Of a stretch of 64,000 nt of DNA, positions 34,869 to 42,195 are shown one piece after another. A program made the translations under genes and the position numbers. Position 1 is the stretch's first letter; each line of letters begins with the position of its first letter. Below the pieces are notes generated by a model. That model saw only the letters and a list, made by a program, of their open reading frames with translations. It was not told where the DNA came from and made no database searches. Origin of the DNA: Mycobacterium paraterrae (GTDB taxonomy: Bacteria; Actinomycetota; Actinomycetes; Mycobacteriales; Mycobacteriaceae); assembly GCF_022430545.2 (NCBI RefSeq), contig NZ_CP092488.2:1984001-2048000 (forward strand). Reading direction: 5' to 3'.

Positions 34869-35840
34869 CTATCTGCCCGGGGCGACGATGACGTTTCGCT
34901 GAGTGCCCAGATCGAGAGTCCCGGCGGCGTTGCGTATCGACGCGGTGACGATGTCACCGGGGCGCAGATAGGGCTTGCGCTGGTTCTGCTTGATAAATGC
35001 CGCCCATAGGGTCTGTTCGGGCAGCAGGGCGGTTGCGAGCCGGCGGATCAACGCGGGCGGGGAGGCCGCCATGCACCCGTGCGGGGTGCCGGTGAGTAGG
35101 ACGTCACCGGGGCTGATGTTGCAGAACTCGGTCAACTCGGTCAGGGTCTCGGCGGGCCGGTAGAGCATGTTCGCGGTGTTGTCGCTTTGGCGCAGCGAGC
35201 CGTTGACCTCCAGCCGTAACTCGAGGTCGTCGAGCAAGGCGAAGTCCTCGGGTTCCAGCACGGCCAGCACGGGCCCCAGCGGACAGAAGCCGCGGTAACT
35301 CTTGCCCTTCAAGAACTGCCCCTGTGGTAGCTGGACGTCGCGGGCGGAGAAGTCGTTGGCGATGGTGACGCCGAAGACGTACTCGTGCAGATTTTCGACG
35401 GTGACCGTGGTTGGCGCTTCGACGGATCGGCGCAGGACCAGGGCCAGCTCGATCTCGTAGTCGAGCAATGTGACGTGGGCGGGACGAACCACCCGATCGT
35501 GCGGTCCCGTGACTGAGGCGTCGGTCTTGTCGAAGAACAAGTTGAATGCGCGGTTGTCGGGGTCCATCCCGGACTCGATCGCGTGTTGACGGTAGTTTGC
35601 GCCCTGACACATCACCCGGCACGGCGTGGTGACCGGGGAGAGCAGCTCGACGTCGGGCAGCACCACGTCAGCCGGTGCGGCCGCCGCTACGCGCCAGTCG
35701 GATTCGCCGCGCTCGATGAGGTCAGCGGTGCTCTCGTACTGCCCGGTGAGTGGGGAGACGACGTCGCCGGTGACGACGCCCCATGAGATGTGCTCATTGT
35801 CCCGGTATCGGACGAGCTGCACTACCACCGGCTTCTCCAC
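34869..35840 (-). CDS. fumarylacetoacetate hydrolase-fold enzyme
   Basis: 323 residues from GTG. LLDYEIELALVLRRS carries the metal ligands, IANDFSARDVQLPQGQFLKGKSYRGFCPLGP the lid and substrate region, and DVLLTGTPHGCMAASPP the end block. It is paralogous in role to the plus-strand FAH-fold gene but clearly diverged. First gene of the minus-strand arm, 12 bp before the dioxygenase; the PucR gene lies about 100 bp upstream on the same strand. Confidence 0.9.
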   Translation of the reverse strand: MEKPVVVQLVRYRDNEHISWGVVTGDVVSPLTGQYESTADLIERGESDWRVAAAAPADVVLPDVELLSPVTTPCRVMCQGANYRQHAIESGMDPDNRAFNLFFDKTDASVTGPHDRVVRPAHVTLLDYEIELALVLRRSVEAPTTVTVENLHEYVFGVTIANDFSARDVQLPQGQFLKGKSYRGFCPLGPVLAVLEPEDFALLDDLELRLEVNGSLRQSDNTANMLYRPAETLTELTEFCNISPGDVLLTGTPHGCMAASPPALIRRLATALLPEQTLWAAFIKQNQRKPYLRPGDIVTASIRNAAGTLDLGTQRNVIVAPGR

Positions 35841-35938
35841 TTCTGCTCGTTATCGACAGCGCTCGGTGCTTAGTCAACTGGGCGGCGACCACTTGAAGCC
35901 TGGGCTGGAGTCCATAATTGACCTCATTCCATTGGATG

Positions 35939-37285
35939 TCAGTCCAACGGCGACGGTGCTAGCTGCAGAACCGCGGGGCCGAGTTCTTCCGCAAGCGTGA
36001 GGGCGGCGTGCAACTGCAGCCGGCGATCGGCCAGAGGTTGGCCGCGAAGTTGCTCGGCGCGTTGCACCCGATAGGCGACGGTGTTGCGTGCGACATGCAG
36101 ATCGGCGGCCGTCGCGGCCAAACTCCTGTCGCGGTCGAGGTAGCACTTGAGGGTGTGACGAACCGTGGCGACGGACTCCGCGCTACCGGCCAAATCGCCG
36201 AGTTCTCGAGCGACGAAGGCCCGGGCGGCGGGCAGGTCGGTGCTGAGCATGGCAACCACGTCGAGGTCCTGATAGCGAAACGACCAGGCGTCCTGCGTCG
36301 ACATCGCGCCGATGCGCGCCGCCTCGGCGGCCTGCCGGTGGCTGTCCCGGAATCCCGCGACGCCAGACCCAGCTAGTCCGATCGCGATGCGCACGCCCGC
36401 AGGCGGCGGCGTGGTTGGGACTACCGACTCCGGCGGATGCGACGTTCGTGAACCCCACGCCCACACGCGCTGCGCCCCTACGGGAAGAATTAGGGTCGAG
36501 ACGCATCCTGCACTCGAAAGTGCCTCGGCGGCTGCGGCTCTGAGCTGGGTGGGCTCGGCGGGCATGCCCGCACCGGTCCAGACGATGACGGCCAGGTGCC
36601 AGCGGCTCAGGTCATACCCGAGAACCCGAGTGGCCCTCTCCATCGGAACGGCATTGCCCTGCAGGAGATTCTCGACGATCTCCATACGCAGCGCCACTGA
36701 GCTGGTCAACCATGCCTCGTGCGCACGGGCGTACTCAGCGGCCATGCGTTCGGTCAGGAGATCGACGATGCCGAAAAGAGCCTTGTTGATGCGCCTCATC
36801 TCGCTCAAGCGCTGTGGCTCGGGCACCACGCGTTCGGCGACGTCGAGGAGCACCCCGGCGGCGGTGGCGTGCGCGACGTGGATGCTACGCAGCATGTGTT
36901 CGATCCCGATGCCGCGGGCCACTACCTCCATCGGGCCGGTGAGCACCTCCGGCATCGCCGCGAATGCCACGTGGTCATCGAGCGCGAGCGCGCAAAGCGT
37001 TGCCAGAGCTACCCCCTCGCACCCTCGGGCGACCTCCTCGGCCACCGCGTCCACCGCCAGCTCAGGGATCGCAGTCGTGATGCTGGCTGCCATCAATGCG
37101 CCCAGCTCGACAGCCCAGCCGGCCGGGCCGGGCCCGAGCAGGGCAGCGAGTTCCTCGACGCGTTCAGGCAGCGTCGAATCGGCCGGAAAAGCCTGTTGCC
37201 GTTGAGGTTCGAGGGCGGCGAACCAGGGACGCTCCGTTGAGTTTGTGACGACCGGGTCCTCAGGAGTCACTGCGCCGTGGGGCAT
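35939..37285 (-). CDS. PucR family transcriptional regulator
   Basis: 448 residues. The C-terminal DNA-binding domain is LKCYLDRDRSLAATAADLHVARNTVAYRVQRAEQL (PucR HTH, about 390-425), preceded by a GGDEF-like CdaR region and an N-terminal RsbR/all-helical region. Such proteins activate purine or aromatic catabolic genes. The start is uncertain: ATG 37285 and GTG 37270 both overlap the end of the P450 gene. It sits between a P450 and the minus-strand arm, so it is the natural activator candidate for that arm. Confidence 0.85.
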   Translation of the reverse strand: MPHGAVTPEDPVVTNSTERPWFAALEPQRQQAFPADSTLPERVEELAALLGPGPAGWAVELGALMAASITTAIPELAVDAVAEEVARGCEGVALATLCALALDDHVAFAAMPEVLTGPMEVVARGIGIEHMLRSIHVAHATAAGVLLDVAERVVPEPQRLSEMRRINKALFGIVDLLTERMAAEYARAHEAWLTSSVALRMEIVENLLQGNAVPMERATRVLGYDLSRWHLAVIVWTGAGMPAEPTQLRAAAAEALSSAGCVSTLILPVGAQRVWAWGSRTSHPPESVVPTTPPPAGVRIAIGLAGSGVAGFRDSHRQAAEAARIGAMSTQDAWSFRYQDLDVVAMLSTDLPAARAFVARELGDLAGSAESVATVRHTLKCYLDRDRSLAATAADLHVARNTVAYRVQRAEQLRGQPLADRRLQLHAALTLAEELGPAVLQLAPSPLD

Positions 37286-38588
37286 TGCGCCGGTGGACGA
37301 CGGCGACGGCTCCGGACGCGGGTGCATTGGCGATGCCTCGGGATCTTGGTCTTTCGTCAGGCTCGTTGGTGGGTTCGAGAGTATAGGTGCGCAGCAGCTC
37401 GCGCAGGGTGATGAGCATTTCGTTGTTGGCGAAAGCCGCACCGACGCAACGGCGTAAGCCTCCGCCGTAGGGGATCCATGAGCTGGTGTCGGGCTTGTTG
37501 TTGAGAAAGCGGGTGGGATCAAAGCGCGTCGGATCGGTGTAGTTGGCCGGGGAGCTGTGCGACAGGGCGATGCTGGCGATCATGGTGTGCCCCTTGGGCA
37601 GAACCCAGTCGCCGAGTCTCATGCGGTCCGTGGTCACCCGCAGAACCAAGGGAATCACCGGACGGCTGCGTTGCACCTCCCACACCGTCGCCTGCAAGAG
37701 ATCCGAACCGCCCGCATCGATCTCCGCCACCAGCTTCGCCAGCACCTCGGGGTGGCGGCGTAGCCGCTCGACAGCCCAGGCCAGCGTGGTGGCGGTGGTC
37801 TCGTGTCCGGCGGCCAATAGCGTTTGCAGTTCGTCGATGATGTGGTCGTCGGGGATCGGCCGGCCGTCCTCGTCTCTGGCGGCTACGAGCATGGCCAACA
37901 CGTCGGTGCGCTCGTCGAGATCAGGTGCGGTCCTGGCGCGTTCGATGAGCGAACCGATGAGCTCGTCGCACCGGCGACGCATTCGTTCCAAACGTCCCCA
38001 CGGGCTCCAGCGACCCAGATCCCGGCGCAAAGCCGGCGGCAGCACGGTGAGCCGGGATGCGAGCAGCACCGCCGGCGGAAGGATTTCTCGCAGTGCCGCG
38101 AGCTCGGGTCCGTCGGCGCCGAACACCGCCCGCAGGATGACGTTGAGGGTGATGCGCATCATCGAGGGAAGCGTCGCGAACGGCGTCGCCACCGGCCAGG
38201 TCGACAACTCGCGCGCGACCTCTTCCTCGATGATCTTCTGGTATAGGGGCATCCGCTTGCCGTGCAACGGCGGCATCAGCAGCTTGCGGCGCGCTAGATG
38301 CGGCGCTCCATTGAGGCTGAACGACGATCCTGGACCAATGACGTCGCCCAGGTTGGTGACCGTCTCCACTAACTCGCCAGCAGTGAACAATTCCTTGATC
38401 AGGGCGGGGTCACTGAGCACCAGACTGTCGCCGAAGAGGGGAAGCGACACACTGAACACCGGACCGTGGCGCCGACGAGCATATTCGAGCGCGGCCGGCC
38501 GGTCGATCACTATCGCGGCACCCTGAACGACGCGCGGCAGCTTCACGCCGGGCGGCAACCGCACCGGTTCGCTGGTGAGCTGAGCCAT
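37260..38588 (-). CDS. cytochrome P450 (CYP137/138-like)
   Basis: 442 residues. Heme loop PYGGGLRRCVGA with the Cys ligand, I-helix AGHETTATTLAW, and ExxR EVQR. The PYGGG-LRRC heme loop and the ~440-residue length resemble the mycobacterial CYP136-138 group rather than soluble 400-residue CYPs. AGGGAGGG precedes two successive ATGs; the second (38588) has the better spacing. Its product may be co-translated with PucR, since the reading frames overlap. Two palindromes lie just upstream, shared with a divergent TetR. Confidence 0.92.
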   Translation of the reverse strand: MAQLTSEPVRLPPGVKLPRVVQGAAIVIDRPAALEYARRRHGPVFSVSLPLFGDSLVLSDPALIKELFTAGELVETVTNLGDVIGPGSSFSLNGAPHLARRKLLMPPLHGKRMPLYQKIIEEEVARELSTWPVATPFATLPSMMRITLNVILRAVFGADGPELAALREILPPAVLLASRLTVLPPALRRDLGRWSPWGRLERMRRRCDELIGSLIERARTAPDLDERTDVLAMLVAARDEDGRPIPDDHIIDELQTLLAAGHETTATTLAWAVERLRRHPEVLAKLVAEIDAGGSDLLQATVWEVQRSRPVIPLVLRVTTDRMRLGDWVLPKGHTMIASIALSHSSPANYTDPTRFDPTRFLNNKPDTSSWIPYGGGLRRCVGAAFANNEMLITLRELLRTYTLEPTNEPDERPRSRGIANAPASGAVAVVHRRNAPRRSDS

Positions 38589-38600
38589 CATCCCTCCCTG

Positions 38601-38641
38601 GTACATCTGTGTACTGGCCCGACAGTAGTACATGAATGTAC
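38601..38641. promoter_or_regulatory. paired GTACAT operators between P450 and TetR genes
   Basis: GTACATCTGTGTAC (38601-38614; arms GTACA / TGTAC) and GTACATGAATGTAC (38628-38641; arms GTACAT / ATGTAC) are spaced 27 bp centre to centre. They sit between the divergent P450 and TetR genes. Confidence 0.7.
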
Positions 38642-38692
38642 CGACGTGCCACTGCGCTGGCTCTACGATCGGAATGGCAGAAGGGACGTGGG

Positions 38693-39310
38693 GTGGACGC
38701 GGTGGAGGAACGCAGGCACGCGCAACCGGCCGGCAGGAATTCGGAGGACTACCGGCGCCGCATCTTGGAGGCGATGGCCGAGTGCATAGCCGACGTCGGC
38801 TACGCGAACACGATGGTGGCCGATGTGGTCCGGCGGGCCCGGACCTCGAAGTCGAAGTTCTATGCCGAATTCTCCGACCGGGAGGCGTGCCTGGTTGCCC
38901 TGCTGTCGGAGACCAATGACGCCAACCTTGCCGCGGTCGCTGCCGCGGTCGACCCGGGCGCATCGTGGCAGACCCAGGTACGCCAAGCGGTGGAAACCTG
39001 GTTCGACTGGGCCGAACGTCGTCGCCCGCTCACGCTCACCTGGATACGCGATGTTCCGGGACTCGGTCCCTCGGCCCGTTCCCTGCAGCGCATCGCGATG
39101 GGGCAATTCGTCGAGCTGGTGCATGCGCTCAGCGATACCGAGGAGCTGAAGTCGATCGGAATCGATCCCGTGCCCCACGCCCGTGCCGTGCTGTTGATCG
39201 GCGGCCTTCGAGAACTAGCGGCCCACACTGTCGAACACGACCAACCCCTGGCCGACGTCACCGAGGAGGCGGTCCGCAGCGCCATCGCACTGATCAACCC
39301 GTCCGCCTAA
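38693..39310 (+). CDS. TetR family transcriptional regulator
   Basis: 205 residues from a GTG with AGAAGGGA upstream; the frame is open to 38636. DNA-binding domain at about residues 18-65 with helix-turn-helix MVADVVRRARTSKSKFYAEFSDREACL. The C-terminal domain carries WFDWAERRRPLTLTWIRDVPGLG, seen in mycobacterial TetR proteins next to P450 genes. Divergent from the P450 with two GTACAT palindromes between; probable repressor of it. Confidence 0.87.
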   Translation: MDAVEERRHAQPAGRNSEDYRRRILEAMAECIADVGYANTMVADVVRRARTSKSKFYAEFSDREACLVALLSETNDANLAAVAAAVDPGASWQTQVRQAVETWFDWAERRRPLTLTWIRDVPGLGPSARSLQRIAMGQFVELVHALSDTEELKSIGIDPVPHARAVLLIGGLRELAAHTVEHDQPLADVTEEAVRSAIALINPSA

Positions 39311-39398
39311 CAACGGTTCTCGCGGAGCCGGGCGAAAATGGTGTTGCTACAAGTCAGGCCATTATCGGTGTTGATCCTCGCCGTTCACCGTGCCGTCG

Positions 39399-40151
39399 TC
39401 AGCAGGATGCAGAGTCGGCATCCCACTCGGTGAGCGTCCAGCCCTGCTTAGGACTTCCGATCACAACGACGCGACCCAGGTTGGGCAATGGTCGAGTGGT
39501 CATCAGGGCGGGGTCGGAATTGCGAGTGTTCATCAGCGTCCAGGCCATGATCGCGGCGCTGTGTGAAAACGCAACAGGATTGGTGTGCCCACTGTCGTAG
39601 ATTCGCTGCACCGCGGAGTTGAAGCGCGCTTCGAACTCGTTGCCGTCCAACGAATCCGGGATGCGCGCTGCGCGGTCCCCGTGAACCCAGCTCGTCGGCG
39701 CGGCCAGGTATGCGGAGACGTCCGCCCCGGGGTGCCCCTCATATGTGCCCGCTTCAATTTCACCCAGGCCCGGAAGAAATTCGGTTCCCTCACCGAGGGC
39801 CTGTGCCGTCGGGGCCGCCGTCTGTTGAGTGCGAATCATGTTGGAGGCGTAGACACCGTCATAGTGATGCGCGCTGAGTGGTCCAGCCGCCTGGGCCGCT
39901 TGACACTCCCCGCGGGAGCTGAGGCCAGGTCCCGGTGTGGACGTGTCGATGACACCGGCCGCATTCGCCGTCGACTCCGCATGTCGTACCAGAGTCAGTG
40001 TCACGCTGTGCGAATCGTCGGCTCCCGCCAGCGGAGAGATCCCAATCTCGAGCAGCGCCGTGACACAGACCCCGAAGATCCTTGCTGCGATCGAACGATG
40101 GCGTCGCCGAGCGTGATTATCGGTCACTGATGCGGCCTGTAAGCGATCCAC
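39399..40151 (-). CDS. exported histidine phosphatase (phosphoglycerate mutase-like)
   Basis: 250 residues. A basic start then a hydrophobic stretch (IFGVCVTALLEIGISPLAGA) looks like a signal peptide. The phosphatase signature LTLVRHAESTANA carries the phospho-acceptor His in Arg-His-Ala; SNMIRTQQTA gives the second Arg and FSHSAAIMAW the second His. Likely a secreted broad acid phosphatase or phospholipid-head-group phosphatase; partner unknown. Confidence 0.85.
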   Translation of the reverse strand: MDRLQAASVTDNHARRRHRSIAARIFGVCVTALLEIGISPLAGADDSHSVTLTLVRHAESTANAAGVIDTSTPGPGLSSRGECQAAQAAGPLSAHHYDGVYASNMIRTQQTAAPTAQALGEGTEFLPGLGEIEAGTYEGHPGADVSAYLAAPTSWVHGDRAARIPDSLDGNEFEARFNSAVQRIYDSGHTNPVAFSHSAAIMAWTLMNTRNSDPALMTTRPLPNLGRVVVIGSPKQGWTLTEWDADSASC

Positions 40152-40255
40152 GGGTCAGACCTTTTCGCTGCTCACGCCCATGCCGTGATGGTAGCGCGCT
40201 CCTACCCACTGCATGTCCAAGCACATTGTGGAGACAACGAAGACAGGCCAGTCGG

Positions 40256-40741
40256 CTAACTGGTGGCGTCGATCCGTTGAGTGATGGCCGACGCTGCCTC
40301 GGCCAAGTTCTTCAGCTGAGCCGCACTAAGCGGCTCGATCACCAACTCCCGCACTTTGGCAACGTGAAAAGGTGCCGCCTTGACGATTGTTCTCATCCCC
40401 GACCGGGTAAGACGCACCTCGCTGACGCGCCGGTCGTCGGGGCATGGCCGCTTGCGAACCCAGGCCTTACGTTCCATGCGCCCAACGACGTGCGACAAAC
40501 GCGACAGAGATGAGTTCGCCCGGCGCGCAAGTTCAGACATGTACAACGTGTGATCCTCGGCCTCTGAGAGATTGGCCAGCACCATGTATTCGAACATCGT
40601 TACACCGGTGGTGCGTTGAAGGTCGCTCTCGAGGGCGGCCGGCAGTGCCATCAGCATGGCTATCAACTGGCGCCAGGCCCCCTGCTCGCCATCGTTCAGC
40701 CACTCGGTGCCATGTGTCGAAGACCCCTTCGAGGCGTTCAT
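40256..40741 (-). CDS. MarR family transcriptional regulator
   Basis: 161 residues. Winged helix-turn-helix at about 60-115: LYMSELARRANSSLSRLSHVVGRMERKAWVRKRPCPDDRRVSEVRLT, with the DDRR wing motif. It is divergent from a DoxX-like gene. AGTTTAAGTATCAACT lies about 64 bp upstream of its start and resembles the GTTGAYRC motif found again before the DoxX and YceI-fusion genes. Confidence 0.88.
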   Translation of the reverse strand: MNASKGSSTHGTEWLNDGEQGAWRQLIAMLMALPAALESDLQRTTGVTMFEYMVLANLSEAEDHTLYMSELARRANSSLSRLSHVVGRMERKAWVRKRPCPDDRRVSEVRLTRSGMRTIVKAAPFHVAKVRELVIEPLSAAQLKNLAEAASAITQRIDATS

Positions 40742-40804
40742 CGCCGCCCGGCGCTGGGACAGTGGTGCTTGCCCATCTTTTCCTCGCCCTCCCCCTTGGA
40801 CTTT

Positions 40805-40820
40805 AGTTTAAGTATCAACT
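40805..40820. promoter_or_regulatory. AGTT(N8)AACT inverted repeat, likely regulator site
   Basis: AGTTTAAGTATCAACT. Its reverse complement starts AGTTGATAC, matching the repeated motif downstream of it. Confidence 0.5.
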
Positions 40821-40905
40821 ATCTGAGGTCGAACGTGGGACGTCAAACCAACGCGCGCGGCGACCGCACGATTCTGGCGGACCGGCAACGGGATACCGAA
40901 GAATA

Positions 40906-40946
40906 GTTGACGCATAAAGTTATCTCTCCTAGATTAGTTGACGCAT
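40906..40946. promoter_or_regulatory. two copies of GTTGACGCAT upstream of the DoxX-like gene
   Basis: GTTGACGCAT occurs at 40906-40915 and 40937-40946, 31 bp apart (about three helical turns) and about 80 bp before the coding start. TTGACG-type sequences could also serve as -35 elements. Confidence 0.55.
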
Positions 40947-41022
40947 CAATAAATACCAGCTTGCGACGTGGCACGACTGGTACGCGAGACGCACGCTGAT
41001 CAGCCTATTGAGGAGATACCCC

Positions 41023-41403
41023 GTGAACATTGCCCTCTGGATCACCTCTGGACTACTTGCAGTTGCCTATCTGGCTGTCGGCGGCATGAAAGTCGCGTTG
41101 CCGAAGGAACGACTGGCGGAAAACCCCAACCTGTCGGCCGTCACCGAAGAGTATTCCGAGTCGGCGATCAAACTGATCGGCGCCGTAGAAGTCGCCGGCG
41201 CGCTCGGGCTCATCCTTCCGTGGGCCACCGGCATCGCTGTCGTGCTGACACCGGCCGCCGCGATCGGCCTGGTCCTGCTCCAGCTCGGTGCCGCGCAATT
41301 CCACGGGCGCCGCAAAGAGTACAAGCAATGGCCGGTCAACGGAGCCTTCGCGGCGCTGGCAGCATTCATTGCTGCCGGACGTATCGCCCAACTTATTCAT
41401 TGA
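41023..41403 (+). CDS. DoxX family membrane protein
   Basis: 126 residues with four hydrophobic segments (IALWITSGLLAVAYLAVGGMKV, IKLIGAVEVAGALGLILPW, AVVLTPAAAIGLVLLQLGAA, AFAALAAFIAAGRIA). The IGAVEVAGALGLILP block is typical of DoxX/DUF4267-like proteins; relatives act in thiol and redox homeostasis. The GTG start follows TGAGGAGATACCCC. It lies between MarR and Rrf2-type regulators. Confidence 0.82.
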   Translation: MNIALWITSGLLAVAYLAVGGMKVALPKERLAENPNLSAVTEEYSESAIKLIGAVEVAGALGLILPWATGIAVVLTPAAAIGLVLLQLGAAQFHGRRKEYKQWPVNGAFAALAAFIAAGRIAQLIH

Positions 41404-41481
41404 GCCCGCTGACGAGGTTTAGCGGGCAGCTGCTGGCCGCGGTTCGGAGCTTCATGGATGACAGACATCTATGATTGATCG

Positions 41482-42018
41482 ATGAACTTGCCGCCGAGTA
41501 CCGAGTGGGCACTGCACTGCTGTTGGCTACTCGCGCAAAGTGACGGCACCCCGTTGGCGCGACGTCGCCTGGCAGAATTTTTCGACTTGCCCGAGCCCTA
41601 CCTCGCCAAGGTGCTCAAGTCGCTCGTCAATGCGAAGGTGCTGGAATCGGTTCCTGGTAATGCAGGTGGGTACCGACTTTCGCGGGCCGCATCAAAGATT
41701 CGGGTGCTCGACGTGGTGGAGGCGCTCAGCGGTACCGAGCGGACGTTTCGGTGCGCGGAAATTCGTCAGCGTGGCCCGGTCGGCCTGTCGCGAGAGCAGT
41801 GTCGCGTCCCCTGCCGGATCGCGGTTGTGATGGCCGACGCCGAGAACGCCTACCGGGACTCATTAGCGAAGACAACGCTCGCCGATCTTGTTGCTAACAC
41901 CTCGAAGCCCTCGGTAGACCGAGTAGTTCGCTGGTTGGGCCAGCATGCGCGTGCCGGACTGCAACCCGCGCCCCCCACCCGCACGAGGCGTCAGAGTCGC
42001 AGCAACGACGGCCGTTAG
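41482..42018 (+). CDS. Rrf2 family transcriptional regulator with three Cys
   Basis: 178 residues. The winged helix-turn-helix (LARRRLAEFFDLPEPYLAKVLKSLVNAKVLESVPGNAGGYRLSR) is at about residues 25-70. Cys91, Cys107 and Cys111 sit in the region that binds an iron-sulfur cluster in IscR/NsrR, but the first spacing is much longer (16 residues) than usual. The Arg-rich C-terminus is extra. It is flanked by the DoxX and F420-reductase/YceI genes, both with GTTGAYRCAT upstream, so it may sense redox or nitrosative stress and control them. Confidence 0.85.
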   Translation: MNLPPSTEWALHCCWLLAQSDGTPLARRRLAEFFDLPEPYLAKVLKSLVNAKVLESVPGNAGGYRLSRAASKIRVLDVVEALSGTERTFRCAEIRQRGPVGLSREQCRVPCRIAVVMADAENAYRDSLAKTTLADLVANTSKPSVDRVVRWLGQHARAGLQPAPPTRTRRQSRSNDGR

Positions 42019-42040
42019 CTGACCCTCATCCTCATTGAAG

Positions 42041-42083
42041 GTTGACGCATCAATCAATTCTATCTAGAGTTTGGTTGATACAT
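42041..42083. promoter_or_regulatory. two GTTGAYRCAT copies upstream of the YceI fusion gene
   Basis: GTTGACGCATCAATCAA at 42041 and GTTGATACATCATC at 42074, 33 bp apart; same arrangement as upstream of the DoxX-like gene. Confidence 0.55.
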
Positions 42084-42195
42084 CATCTAATTCACGCCGA
42101 GTAGTAACGGCCGAGATGGAGTAGGCGCCACTGCGCTGGCTTGCGAACTGCTGTGGGCCGCCCCGCAACTCCAAGGCCGTTGGAAGAGGAATCTA

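Noticed and set aside
24358..35840. Naming the cluster as a specific estrogen pathway with gene symbols
   Set aside because: Gene content fits only partly and sequence identity to characterised enzymes cannot be computed here; kept as a hypothesis.
37286..37522. N-terminal extension of PucR upstream of 37285
   Set aside because: Overlaps deeply with the P450 coding region and has Pro/Ser-rich composition typical of a shadow frame.
38589..38963. N-terminal extension of the P450
   Set aside because: Runs through the operator region and the divergent TetR coding sequence in antisense; Arg/Pro-rich shadow.
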